From Cloacimonetes bacterium TCS62 (GTDB lineage: Bacteria; Cloacimonadota; Cloacimonadia; Cloacimonadales; TCS61), in the NCBI GenBank assembly GCA_001577185.1, contig LSCM01000090.1, positions 1 through 5,943 on the forward strand: DNA of 5,943 nt, read 5' to 3'. Under the pieces are notes generated by a model. It was not told the DNA's origin. It did no database searches and saw nothing but the letters and a program-made list of their open reading frames with translations. Both the position numbers and the translations under genes were made by a program. Of this stretch, positions 1-5,932 are shown piece by piece (positions within the stretch are counted from its first letter, which is position 1; each line of letters starts with the position of its first letter).

Positions 1-915
1 GGTATCTAAAGGTTCAACAACTAAAGATATGATATCGTTCCTATGAGTAAAACCTTTAATGAGCTTCGGAGATTCAAGTGAATCTGCTGTTTTGATGGTT
101 AAGTTACCAAAGTTTTTGATAGTTTCGCTTAAAATCACACTCAGTTGGCTTTCAGACTTAACTTTTATCGATTCAATTTTGGGTCGTAGTGTATCTACAT
201 AGGCAAGATGAACGTTTAATGTTTGCATTTCCTCCTTTGGAATAACATGAAAATAGTAAGGTTCTTTTTCAATATCATAAATCCGATTTTGATTTTTATC
301 TATAAACATTTCTATAATATGCTCTTCTTCATTTAAATTTTCTAATACAAAAGATCGATCATCTATATTTCTTGCATATATTTTAGTAGAATCTGCTGTC
401 ATCAGTTTTAATTGAACCGATTTTGACTTATCTTCAGACTTCTCATAACTAATCTTACCCGCTATACGTCGTTCATTTAGATTACCATTTGCATATACAA
501 ATAGATAATTTTCCTTAAGCAAATTTCCATGTTCACCTTCGATCTTATCGGTAAAAGAAAAAAAATAGTTTGCATTCTTCCTAAGTTGCTCGTAAATTTC
601 GATCTTAAGAACGCTTTTGTCCCATATATATTTTTTTTGGTCAATTGATGGATAAATGTAAAGTCCGGTTAATATCGAATTTCTTTTAATCGGTTTGGAA
701 AATACGATCTCGATATTCTTATCACTAATATTAGAAAATTCTTCAGGAGATATTGAAATAATCTCTGGCTTTATTGTATCTTTCTTTCCTCCAGTAGGAT
801 TTTTTCTATGACCACAAGAGAACATTGAGAGTAATAATATCAGCAAGAGAAAGAAACTAAACTTTCCTTCTAAAACAGTTTCTAAAAAAAAATTAATCTT
901 ATTTTGTAATTTCAT
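1..915 (-). CDS. Ig-like (Big_5-type) lipoprotein, 3' end outside window
   Basis: Predicted envelope lipoprotein, open for 305 codons from ATG at 915 to the window edge without a stop, so its C-terminus is missing. My own translation shows a 19-residue polar start, a hydrophobic segment (about residues 20-33, FSFFLLLILLLSMFS) and Cys34, which fits a signal peptidase II site although MFSC is a weak lipobox. Just after it comes PTGGKKDTIKPEI (40-52), the 'PTGGxKDTxxP' entry typical of Bacteroidota/FCB Big_5 (SbsA-like Ig) lipoproteins, followed by the Ig strands ending in IEIVFSKPI (68-76). A second beta-rich part (about 150-240) carries DKNQNRIYD (206-214), which resembles the calcium-type D-x-N-x-N loop seen in this family. 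The start overlaps the hydrolase stop as ATGA, and no Shine-Dalgarno is visible, so translation is probably coupled. The molecular function of the family is unknown; a cell-surface or periplasmic structural role is inferred. Confidence 0.82.
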   Translation of the reverse strand, partial: MKLQNKINFFLETVLEGKFSFFLLLILLLSMFSCGHRKNPTGGKKDTIKPEIISISPEEFSNISDKNIEIVFSKPIKRNSILTGLYIYPSIDQKKYIWDKSVLKIEIYEQLRKNANYFFSFTDKIEGEHGNLLKENYLFVYANGNLNERRIAGKISYEKSEDKSKSVQLKLMTADSTKIYARNIDDRSFVLENLNEEEHIIEMFIDKNQNRIYDIEKEPYYFHVIPKEEMQTLNVHLAYVDTLRPKIESIKVKSESQLSVILSETIKNFGNLTIKTADSLESPKLIKGFTHRNDIISLVVEPLDT

Positions 916-1634
916 TTTTTGCTATGATCAAAAGTACCATTTTCGATAAAAAAAACGATCTGCCTCATTACTTCATTATTGTATTTTATGGAAAGGTGCG
1001 TACTAGATACGATCAAAAAATCATTCATCTCTTTTAATTTTGCATTATTCACCGAAACTCGCCCATCATCTTTACCAGGAATTATCTTGGAAAAATAAGG
1101 ATTCGCACTTGTATCACCAGTGATGATCCCAATATCAGGTTTTATCCCTTTTAGTTTTTTAATCACTTTTGAGTCTGTAGCTAACTGCTGTCCTACTTCA
1201 CCCAGAATCAGTTGATAAAACGGGCTATCCTTAAAGTGATTAGCAATCTCAGAGCCTTTATTTGGAGGGCTGAGCATAACTATTCTGCTTCCTGTAGGAA
1301 TGGAATTCTCCTGCAAATAATATCTCAGGATCAACCCACCCATAGAGTGTGTAACAAAATGAACTTTCTCATATTTTTTACTGATATTCTTGATCTTATG
1401 GGATAACTTGTTCTCAGCAATAGACTCTATAGTTTTATTACTAGTTGTATATCCAATATTAAAAGTTTTGTATTCAGAATCTTCTAAAGTTTTCTTTATT
1501 TTTAACATAGATAATTTAACATCACCCAATCCATGCATCAAAACAACACATTCTCTTTGATTCAATATCTCGGGATTATCTGCAAAGAGGTTAGAAACAA
1601 TAAAAAAAGCTAGTAAAATTAAGAGATAACGCAT
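912..1634 (-). CDS. Secreted alpha/beta hydrolase (lipase/esterase-like)
   Basis: A 240-residue exported alpha/beta-fold hydrolase, probably an esterase or lipase acting in the periplasm or envelope. Residues 1-18 are a signal peptide (hydrophobic LLILLAFFIV, likely cleavage after LFA). The oxyanion-side HGLG is at 34-37. The nucleophile elbow is THSMGG with Ser97. LSPPNKGSE (121-129) matches the 'PPNxGSE' motif of a bacterial lipase-like subgroup. The acid is Asp190 in GKDDGRVSV (Asp189 is the alternative), and the base is His213 in SSTHLSI. All three triad parts sit in the expected order, so the protein should be active. The substrate cannot be told. The ATG shares one base with the recR stop (TAATG), and the TGA overlaps the next ATG by four bases, so it is likely translated by coupling; its own ribosome binding site is poor. 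An exported enzyme directly behind a cytosolic repair gene probably reflects operon packing, not a shared pathway. Confidence 0.9.
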   Translation of the reverse strand: MRYLLILLAFFIVSNLFADNPEILNQRECVVLMHGLGDVKLSMLKIKKTLEDSEYKTFNIGYTTSNKTIESIAENKLSHKIKNISKKYEKVHFVTHSMGGLILRYYLQENSIPTGSRIVMLSPPNKGSEIANHFKDSPFYQLILGEVGQQLATDSKVIKKLKGIKPDIGIITGDTSANPYFSKIIPGKDDGRVSVNNAKLKEMNDFLIVSSTHLSIKYNNEVMRQIVFFIENGTFDHSKK

Positions 1635-2233
1635 TAATCTTTAACAGAATACCGTCTTCTAAAAGCATTACTCAAAGTTAAGGAGCTTGAATATTCAATA
1701 TCTCCTCCAAAAGGCAATCCAGTTGATAAACGTGTTATTTTAATATTATCGTTTTGAATATTAGAGGCAATATAATTAATTGTAGTTTCTCCTTCTGTGG
1801 AAGGACTTATAGCTAATATAATCTCCTTTATCTTTCTTGACCTGATCAATTTCTTAAGTTTAGGAAAATGTATTTCCTCAGGACCGATCCCGTCAATTGG
1901 CGATAAGAGTCTATTTAGGACAAAATATTTCCCTTGGAATTCATGGATTTTTTCAATAAGCAATATATCTTGTGTAGTTTCTACAACACACAATAGTTCA
2001 TCACTACGCTTCTCATCAGAACACAACTGGCAGGGATCTTTATCAGTTAACATATTACAAGTAGTACAATTTTGAAAATTACTCACAGCCTTTCTGATTG
2101 TATCCGATATTTGTAGTGCCTCTTGTTTGTTCATATTGATCAGATACATAGCCAATCTTTGAGCAGTTTTATTACCAACTCCCGGTAATTTTTTCAAACT
2201 TAAAACAAGTTCTTCAAGTAAATTGTTGATCAT
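1634..2233 (-). CDS. recR: Recombination mediator RecR
   Basis: RecR acts with RecO (and RecF) to load RecA onto SSB-coated single-stranded DNA during gap repair. The 199 residues match the usual family length of about 200. In order: a helix-hairpin-helix DNA-binding region (LKKLPGVGNKTAQRLA, about 13-28), a four-cysteine zinc site (C56-x2-C59 and C68-x2-C71), and a Toprim domain starting near LCVVET (81-86) that includes SPSTEGETT (143-151) with acidic Glu147. The C-terminal signature is TRLSTGLPFGGDIEY (167-181), then SNAFRRR (188-194). All key residues are present, so it looks intact. The start ATG at 2233 has AGGT five bases upstream. It follows ybaB by 19 bases, a very common bacterial pairing, but dnaX is not next to it here. 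Its stop shares one base with the hydrolase start. Confidence 0.97.
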   Translation of the reverse strand: MINNLLEELVLSLKKLPGVGNKTAQRLAMYLINMNKQEALQISDTIRKAVSNFQNCTTCNMLTDKDPCQLCSDEKRSDELLCVVETTQDILLIEKIHEFQGKYFVLNRLLSPIDGIGPEEIHFPKLKKLIRSRKIKEIILAISPSTEGETTINYIASNIQNDNIKITRLSTGLPFGGDIEYSSSLTLSNAFRRRYSVKD

Positions 2234-2238
2234 ACTTA

Positions 2239-2242
2239 ACCT
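2239..2242 (-). promoter_or_regulatory. Ribosome binding site of recR
   Basis: AGGT on the minus strand lies five bases before the recR ATG at 2233, in the 19-base ybaB-recR gap. It is a modest Shine-Dalgarno match that supports this start. Confidence 0.5.
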
Positions 2243-2252
2243 AAAATGAGTT

Positions 2253-2579
2253 TTAAAATAAACCTGGAATTTTCATGCCACCAGTTAATTTACCCATTTC
2301 TTGTTCACTTGCTTCATTTATCTTGTCATGCGCTTCGTTAACAGCCGCAATAATAAGATCTTCAAGCATCTCAATATCCTTTGGGTCCACAACTTCTTCA
2401 TCTATTTTAAGAGATACAATTTGATTCTTACCATTCATTTCTACTTTAACCATACCACCGCCAGAAGTTCCTTCAACTACTTTTTCAGCAAGTTCTTCCT
2501 GTGCCTTCTTCATGTTAGATTGCATTTTTTTTGCTTGCTTCATTAGATCATTCATTCCTTTTTTACCACCTGGGAACAT
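2253..2579 (-). CDS. ybaB: YbaB/EbfC nucleoid-associated protein
   Basis: Small dimeric DNA-binding protein of the YbaB/EbfC family, which coats DNA in the nucleoid and is usually encoded beside recR. With the start chosen here it has 108 residues, the normal family size. The N-terminal Gly/Met-rich stretch FPGGKKGMNDLMKQAKKMQ (2-20) leads into a charged helix (about 10-35). The core then has GTSGGGMVKVEMNGKNQIVSL (37-57), the family hallmark, followed by KIDEEVVDP (58-66) and a helix with EDLIIAAVNEAHDK (73-86). The tail is the typical GGMKIPGLF (100-108). An in-frame ATG four codons upstream (2591) is less likely, because its second and third codons form the GGAGG that sits five bases before the ATG at 2579. 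A 61-base AT-rich gap separates it from rsmI. Exact role in this organism is not shown, but family assignment is very secure. Confidence 0.96.
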   Translation of the reverse strand: MFPGGKKGMNDLMKQAKKMQSNMKKAQEELAEKVVEGTSGGGMVKVEMNGKNQIVSLKIDEEVVDPKDIEMLEDLIIAAVNEAHDKINEASEQEMGKLTGGMKIPGLF

Positions 2580-2584
2580 ATTTT

Positions 2585-2589
2585 CCTCC
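2585..2589 (-). promoter_or_regulatory. Ribosome binding site of ybaB
   Basis: A perfect GGAGG on the minus strand lies five bases (AAAAT) before the ATG at 2579. It decides the start: the longer frame from ATG at 2591 would place this site inside the coding sequence. Confidence 0.8.
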
Positions 2590-2640
2590 ATTAAAATTTT
2601 TCTTACTTCAATTAATTTATTTCAATTTCTTCGTCAAATT

Positions 2641-3477
2641 TTATTTGTCAATTTCAAGAGCGATTTGATAAACTCGGTTTTTTTGTGCACCGGTTTCTTC
2701 AACGATCTGCTTAATAGCTGTTTTTCTTGTTACGCCTTGTCTGATAATTTCTTTCAATTTAAATTTAATAACTTCATTACTTAAAGCTTGTTCTTCAAAC
2801 CCAGCGATGACAATAACAAATTCGCCTTTTAATTTTATTTCAATCTCTTTATTGAGTATTTCATCAATATTAGTACGATAATATGTTTCGTAAACTTTAG
2901 AGATTTCTCGTGCTATAGATACCTTTCTATTACCGAAATATTTTCTGATTACCTTTAAGAAACTTAAAACACGATGGGGTGATTCATAAAATATCATTGG
3001 ATAGGGAAATTCTTTCATCTTCTCGAGGAAACTTTCTCTTTCTATTTTCTTTTTCGCCAAAAATCCAGCAAAGAAAAAATGTGTATCAACGAATCCAGAT
3101 GCTACTAATGCAGGGATAAAAGCTGTTGCACCAGGTAAAACTTCTATTCTAATATTTTCTTGAATAGCTTCTTTGATAATTATATTCGCCGGATCTGAGA
3201 TGCTTGGTGTTCCTGCATCAGAAATAACAGCTACATCTTTATTTTGATCTAATATATTTAGAATTTGTTCAACCCTGGATCTTTCATTAAATTTATGGTA
3301 GCTTATCAATCTGTTAGATATATCAAAATGACTTAAAAGTTTAGATGATTTTCTTGTATCTTCGGCAGCGATCAATTCTACTTTCTTTAGTATTTTTATT
3401 GCACGAAACGTGATATCCTCTAGGTTCCCAATTGGTGTTGGAACTATATAGAGAATACCACGCTTTGTTTTATTCAT
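2641..3477 (-). CDS. rsmI: 16S rRNA (cytidine(1402)-2'-O)-methyltransferase RsmI
   Basis: RsmI uses S-adenosylmethionine to 2'-O-methylate C1402 in the decoding centre of 16S rRNA, acting on the small subunit in the cytosol. The 278 residues fit the family (E. coli about 286). Landmarks of the tetrapyrrole-methylase fold appear in order: VPTPIGNLEDIT (12-23), AAEDTRKSSKLL (37-48), VISDAGTPSISDP (84-96, the SAM-binding signature), VLPGATA (113-119), FYESPHRV (163-170) and SIAREISK (187-194). The C-terminal tail GVTRKTAIKQIVEETG (248-263) is the small helical extension typical of RsmI. The ATG at 3477 was chosen; a TTG two codons upstream (3483) is possible. Neither has a clear Shine-Dalgarno, and only 17 bases separate the ATG from the upstream stop, so coupling to the preceding gene is likely. 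Confidence 0.96.
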   Translation of the reverse strand: MNKTKRGILYIVPTPIGNLEDITFRAIKILKKVELIAAEDTRKSSKLLSHFDISNRLISYHKFNERSRVEQILNILDQNKDVAVISDAGTPSISDPANIIIKEAIQENIRIEVLPGATAFIPALVASGFVDTHFFFAGFLAKKKIERESFLEKMKEFPYPMIFYESPHRVLSFLKVIRKYFGNRKVSIAREISKVYETYYRTNIDEILNKEIEIKLKGEFVIVIAGFEEQALSNEVIKFKLKEIIRQGVTRKTAIKQIVEETGAQKNRVYQIALEIDK

Positions 3478-3494
3478 TACCAATCTATTAGAAA

Positions 3495-4721
3495 CTATTT
3501 CTCAGTATAATTTTTTAGTATCTCCAATACTTGATCTATATCAGCATTTGTGTGATCTGCATTTACTTGAAATCTGATCTCTTCATCTCCTTTAGGTACT
3601 ACTGGAAAGTTCAGGCCTGTTCCTAATACTCCATTTTCTGTTAGATATTCTACAAGATCAGCTGTCTTAGGAGTATCACGAACCATAAGAGGAACAACAG
3701 GATGTGGACCTTCGATAGTTTCAAAACCCAGTTCTTTTAAGCCATCTTCAAACTTCTGAGTCATTTTTCTTAAATGTTCAACGCGCTTAATGCCCTCGGG
3801 ACTATCAAGTATTTCCAAAACTTGAAGAGCTGCTGCAGCTTCAGAACAAGTTATAGGATTGGAATAAATATACATGGGGGCAGATTCACGTAAATATTCG
3901 ATAACTGCAGATGAAGCTACGACATAACCGCCGTTAACACCAAACGCTTTCCCTAAAGTTCCTATAATAATGTCAACCTTGGCTCCTGCGACTTCCTCGG
4001 TTCCACGTCCGGTTTTTCCATAAGCTCCTACACCATGCGAATCATCCGCTATTGTGATCACTCCCTCTTCAAATTCATCGTCAAATCCATTACAGATCTC
4101 GACTAATTCATCAAAAGGCGCATAATCTCCTCTCATGGAAAACACACCATCAGTTACTACAATACATCTTTTTCCTTTACCAACTGCCTCTTGCATTTTC
4201 GCTCTAAGATCATCCATATCATTATGTTTATAGATCACTTTGGCTGCAGGTCTAGAAAGGCGCATAGCTTGGATAATGCAATTATGGTTAAGTTCATCAG
4301 ATACAACGACGGTTTCTTTTGTAGTAAGAGGGTAGATCACTCCTAAGCTTGTAACATAAGCTGAACTAAAGATCATACCAGCTTCACGCTCGTGGAATTC
4401 TGCTAATTTTTTTTCCAAAGCAATGTGTGGTGTATGTGTCCCGCTAATAAATCGAACTGCTCCCGGTCCCACACCAAATTTCTGAGCAGCTTCCTCTTCA
4501 GCTTCGATCACTTCCGGAACCATTGACATTCCAAGATAAGAATTTGCATTCATTTTGATAAATTTCTTATCTCCATATCCCTCTAAAATATATCTAGGTC
4601 CATATTTCCCCTCAGCTTTTTTTATCTCTTTGATCACTAATTCTTCACCTTTGTCTCTACCTGTAGTTCGCAAATCGTCCAAATTCTTATTTAAAGCTAC
4701 ATCCAATTTCTTTAATGCCAT
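3495..4721 (-). CDS. PLP-dependent alpha-oxoamine synthase (KBL/BioF/SPT family, KBL-like)
   Basis: Fold-type I PLP enzyme of the alpha-oxoamine synthase family, which joins an amino acid to an acyl thioester with loss of CO2 or cleavage of a 2-amino-3-oxo acid. It has 408 residues. Visible sites: NANSYLG (58-64), GPGAVRFISGTHTPHIALE (85-103), DELNHN with His146 stacking on PLP, FSMRGD (194-199), DDSHGVGAYGKTGRG (226-240) with Asp226 and His229, and GTLGKAFG with Schiff-base Lys258. The VRFISGT and FPVVPKG (372-378)/EIRFQ (381-385) motifs look closest to 2-amino-3-ketobutyrate CoA ligase (glycine C-acetyltransferase). No threonine dehydrogenase or biotin genes are nearby, so the substrate stays open; serine palmitoyltransferase-like or BioF-like activity is possible. 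The stretch EICNGFDDEFEEGVITI (208-224) before DDSH seems longer and more acidic than in E. coli KBL as I recall it. GC is higher than in neighbouring genes. An upstream in-frame GTG (4745) is rejected because AGAGGAG lies after it. Confidence 0.9.
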   Translation of the reverse strand: MALKKLDVALNKNLDDLRTTGRDKGEELVIKEIKKAEGKYGPRYILEGYGDKKFIKMNANSYLGMSMVPEVIEAEEEAAQKFGVGPGAVRFISGTHTPHIALEKKLAEFHEREAGMIFSSAYVTSLGVIYPLTTKETVVVSDELNHNCIIQAMRLSRPAAKVIYKHNDMDDLRAKMQEAVGKGKRCIVVTDGVFSMRGDYAPFDELVEICNGFDDEFEEGVITIADDSHGVGAYGKTGRGTEEVAGAKVDIIIGTLGKAFGVNGGYVVASSAVIEYLRESAPMYIYSNPITCSEAAAALQVLEILDSPEGIKRVEHLRKMTQKFEDGLKELGFETIEGPHPVVPLMVRDTPKTADLVEYLTENGVLGTGLNFPVVPKGDEEIRFQVNADHTNADIDQVLEILKNYTEK

Positions 4722-4729
4722 AATTTTTT

Positions 4730-4736
4730 CTCCTCT
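4730..4736 (-). promoter_or_regulatory. Ribosome binding site of the alpha-oxoamine synthase gene
   Basis: AGAGGAG on the minus strand lies eight bases before the ATG at 4721. It is the strongest Shine-Dalgarno in the window and excludes the GTG at 4745 as the start. Together with the raised GC of the gene it suggests strong translation. Confidence 0.8.
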
Positions 4737-4760
4737 TTTGCCCACGATTTTACGGATGGT

Positions 4761-4777
4761 TCAGATCGTTGATCTAA
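4761..4777 (-). other. Small hairpin in the acpS to synthase gap
   Basis: The 62-base gap between acpS and the next gene contains TTAGATC-AAC-GATCTGA on the minus strand. It folds as a seven-pair stem with one G-U pair and a three-base loop. No T-run follows, so it is not a standard intrinsic terminator. Each arm carries a GATC. It could be a processing or stability element between the two cistrons, or chance. Confidence 0.3.
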
Positions 4778-4783
4778 ATTACC

Positions 4784-5179
4784 CTAAACTTCGTGTGATT
4801 TATTTTTTTTTGTTCTTTCTATAATTACAAAAGCAAAAGCCATCTCTTTTGTGTGAGATAAAGATACATGAATCGAATCTTGATTTGAGATGCTGCTTTT
4901 TGCTTTATTATGTAAAAAAAGCTCCGGTTTCCCTAATTTATTATTCAAGACTTCAATATCAGAAAACTTAATTCCGTCTCGCCAGCCTTTACCTATAGCT
5001 TTTAGAAATGCTTCTTTTGCAGTAAAGCGTGCTGCAAAACTTTCAGCATAATTCTTCTTAGACTCGCAATATTCAATTTCCTGAGGAGAAAATATTTTCT
5101 CCTTGAAGTTTGATGAATTATCAACCTGGTTTTTAATTCGCTCAACTTCAATATTGTCTATACCAACTCCAATTATCAT
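4784..5179 (-). CDS. acpS: Holo-[acyl-carrier-protein] synthase AcpS
   Basis: AcpS transfers the 4'-phosphopantetheine arm from coenzyme A to the conserved serine of apo-ACP, making ACP competent for fatty acid synthesis in the cytosol. The 131 residues fit the single-domain AcpS type (about 120-130). The N-terminal GVGIDNIEVERI (4-15) has metal-binding Asp8. The hallmark FAARFTAKEAFLKAIGKG (48-65) has Glu56, the second magnesium ligand, and Lys55. VSLSHTKEMAFAFV (105-118) is the conserved C-terminal motif. All catalytic residues are present. The tail after residue 120 (ERTKKNKSHEV) is short and basic and contains a run of nine A on the coding strand. The ATG follows the lipoprotein stop directly (TAAATG), which points to translational coupling; no good Shine-Dalgarno is seen. 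Confidence 0.96.
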   Translation of the reverse strand: MIIGVGIDNIEVERIKNQVDNSSNFKEKIFSPQEIEYCESKKNYAESFAARFTAKEAFLKAIGKGWRDGIKFSDIEVLNNKLGKPELFLHNKAKSSISNQDSIHVSLSHTKEMAFAFVIIERTKKNKSHEV

Positions 5180-5923
5180 TTATTCGACTTCAACATCTCC
5201 AAAATAATGTGAGACATTTTCACTTTCATCTTCAGCATGGAAAATTACTCTATAGATATCATTAACATTATCGGGAGCATCCCAGGCTACAGTATAACTA
5301 CCTGCATCATAGATATCGTTATTTTTTAATTCTGCAATAATTTCAAAGCTGGAATTTATTACAATAATTGAAACTTCATTCTGAGCATCTAATGTGAAAC
5401 TAATAGTACAACCAACTTCACATGGATTTGGAAAAGCAGGACCAAAAGTGTTCCCCATAATTCCTTCACCAAAATGCCAATCATTTGCATCTATGTTTCC
5501 AATTAGATTTCCTTGATCATCAGTTTCTGTAATTCCACCTATGTTCTCCAGATCACTTTCGTAGATAGGACAAAATACAAAAGAGATGTTTTTAGTCTTA
5601 CTAGATTCTGAATCATCGTTATAAACAGCTTTAGCTTTAATAATGTGTTCTCCATATTCCCATTCATTTGTACTGATTGTTTTAGAATAGGGCGATAGAT
5701 AATCCTCTAGTACTTCCTCCCCATCAACATAAAATTTTACATAATCCACCTTATCTTCGTTCTCTGCAGTCACGTTAATATCAATATCGGATGCCCATAC
5801 ATAACCACTTGTGGATGGAGTTATCTCAATGACGACATCACCTGCTTGATCGGTTTCAAAGAGATCACATGATACTAACAAAATTAATGATCCTAATAGA
5901 AAAATTCCTAAAAACTTTTTCAT
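5180..5923 (-). CDS. Lipoprotein with Ig-like domain and C-terminal FlgD/T9SS-like domain
   Basis: A 247-residue envelope lipoprotein of unknown function. The signal sequence MKKFLGIFLLGSLILLVSC has a good lipobox (LVSC, Cys19), followed by Asp20, which in enterobacteria would mean inner-membrane retention; that rule may not hold here. Residues about 30-115 form an Ig-like domain: VVIEITPSTSGYVWASDIDI, then VDYVKFYVDGEEVLEDYLSPY (59-79) and GEHIIKAKAVYND (91-103), the pattern of bacterial Big_9/Big_17-type modules. A linker (about 117-157) holds DDQGNLIGNIDANDWHFG (135-152). The C-terminal part begins at GPAFPNPCEVGCTISFTL (161-178) and continues with AGSYTVAWDAP (207-217) and YRVIFHAEDE (224-233); this resembles FlgD Ig-like or type IX sorting domains, but it ends in acidic GDVEVE. 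Cysteines 118, 168 and 172 could form a disulfide. It abuts acpS without spacing. The domain assignments are fairly safe; the role is not known. Confidence 0.88.
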   Translation of the reverse strand: MKKFLGIFLLGSLILLVSCDLFETDQAGDVVIEITPSTSGYVWASDIDINVTAENEDKVDYVKFYVDGEEVLEDYLSPYSKTISTNEWEYGEHIIKAKAVYNDDSESSKTKNISFVFCPIYESDLENIGGITETDDQGNLIGNIDANDWHFGEGIMGNTFGPAFPNPCEVGCTISFTLDAQNEVSIIVINSSFEIIAELKNNDIYDAGSYTVAWDAPDNVNDIYRVIFHAEDESENVSHYFGDVEVE

Positions 5924-5927
5924 AATA

Positions 5928-5932
5928 CCTCT
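5928..5932 (-). promoter_or_regulatory. Ribosome binding site of the lipoprotein gene
   Basis: AGAGG on the minus strand, four bases before the ATG at 5923 and within the longer AGAGAGGT. It supports this start. Only 20 bases upstream of the gene are in the window, so its promoter, if it has one, is not visible. Confidence 0.6.

Noticed and set aside
2580..2640. Possible internal promoter before ybaB (TTGACG as a -35 element)
   Set aside because: The -35 match is good, but no hexamer at 16-18 bases matches TATAAT in more than about three positions. The region is simply AT-rich.
1212..2784. Plus-strand open frames at 1212-1406, 1797-2075, 2301-2546 and 2512-2784, and a further one at 4555-4824
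   Set aside because: They lie antisense inside or across well-identified minus-strand genes, have low-complexity Phe/Ile/Leu-rich translations, and lack convincing ribosome binding sites.
3475..3483. TTG start at 3483 for rsmI
   Set aside because: It adds only two residues and has no better ribosome binding site than the ATG at 3477; the ATG is preferred, but the choice is not certain.
4722..4745. GTG start at 4745 for the synthase gene, adding eight residues
   Set aside because: The strong AGAGGAG lies inside this extension and is correctly spaced for the ATG at 4721.
4740..4754. TAAAAT as a -10 element upstream of the synthase gene
   Set aside because: No recognisable -35 at a proper distance on the minus strand.
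4803..4811. Nine-base run in the acpS 3' end as a phase-variation site
   Set aside because: It lies after all catalytic motifs, so slippage would change only the last few residues.
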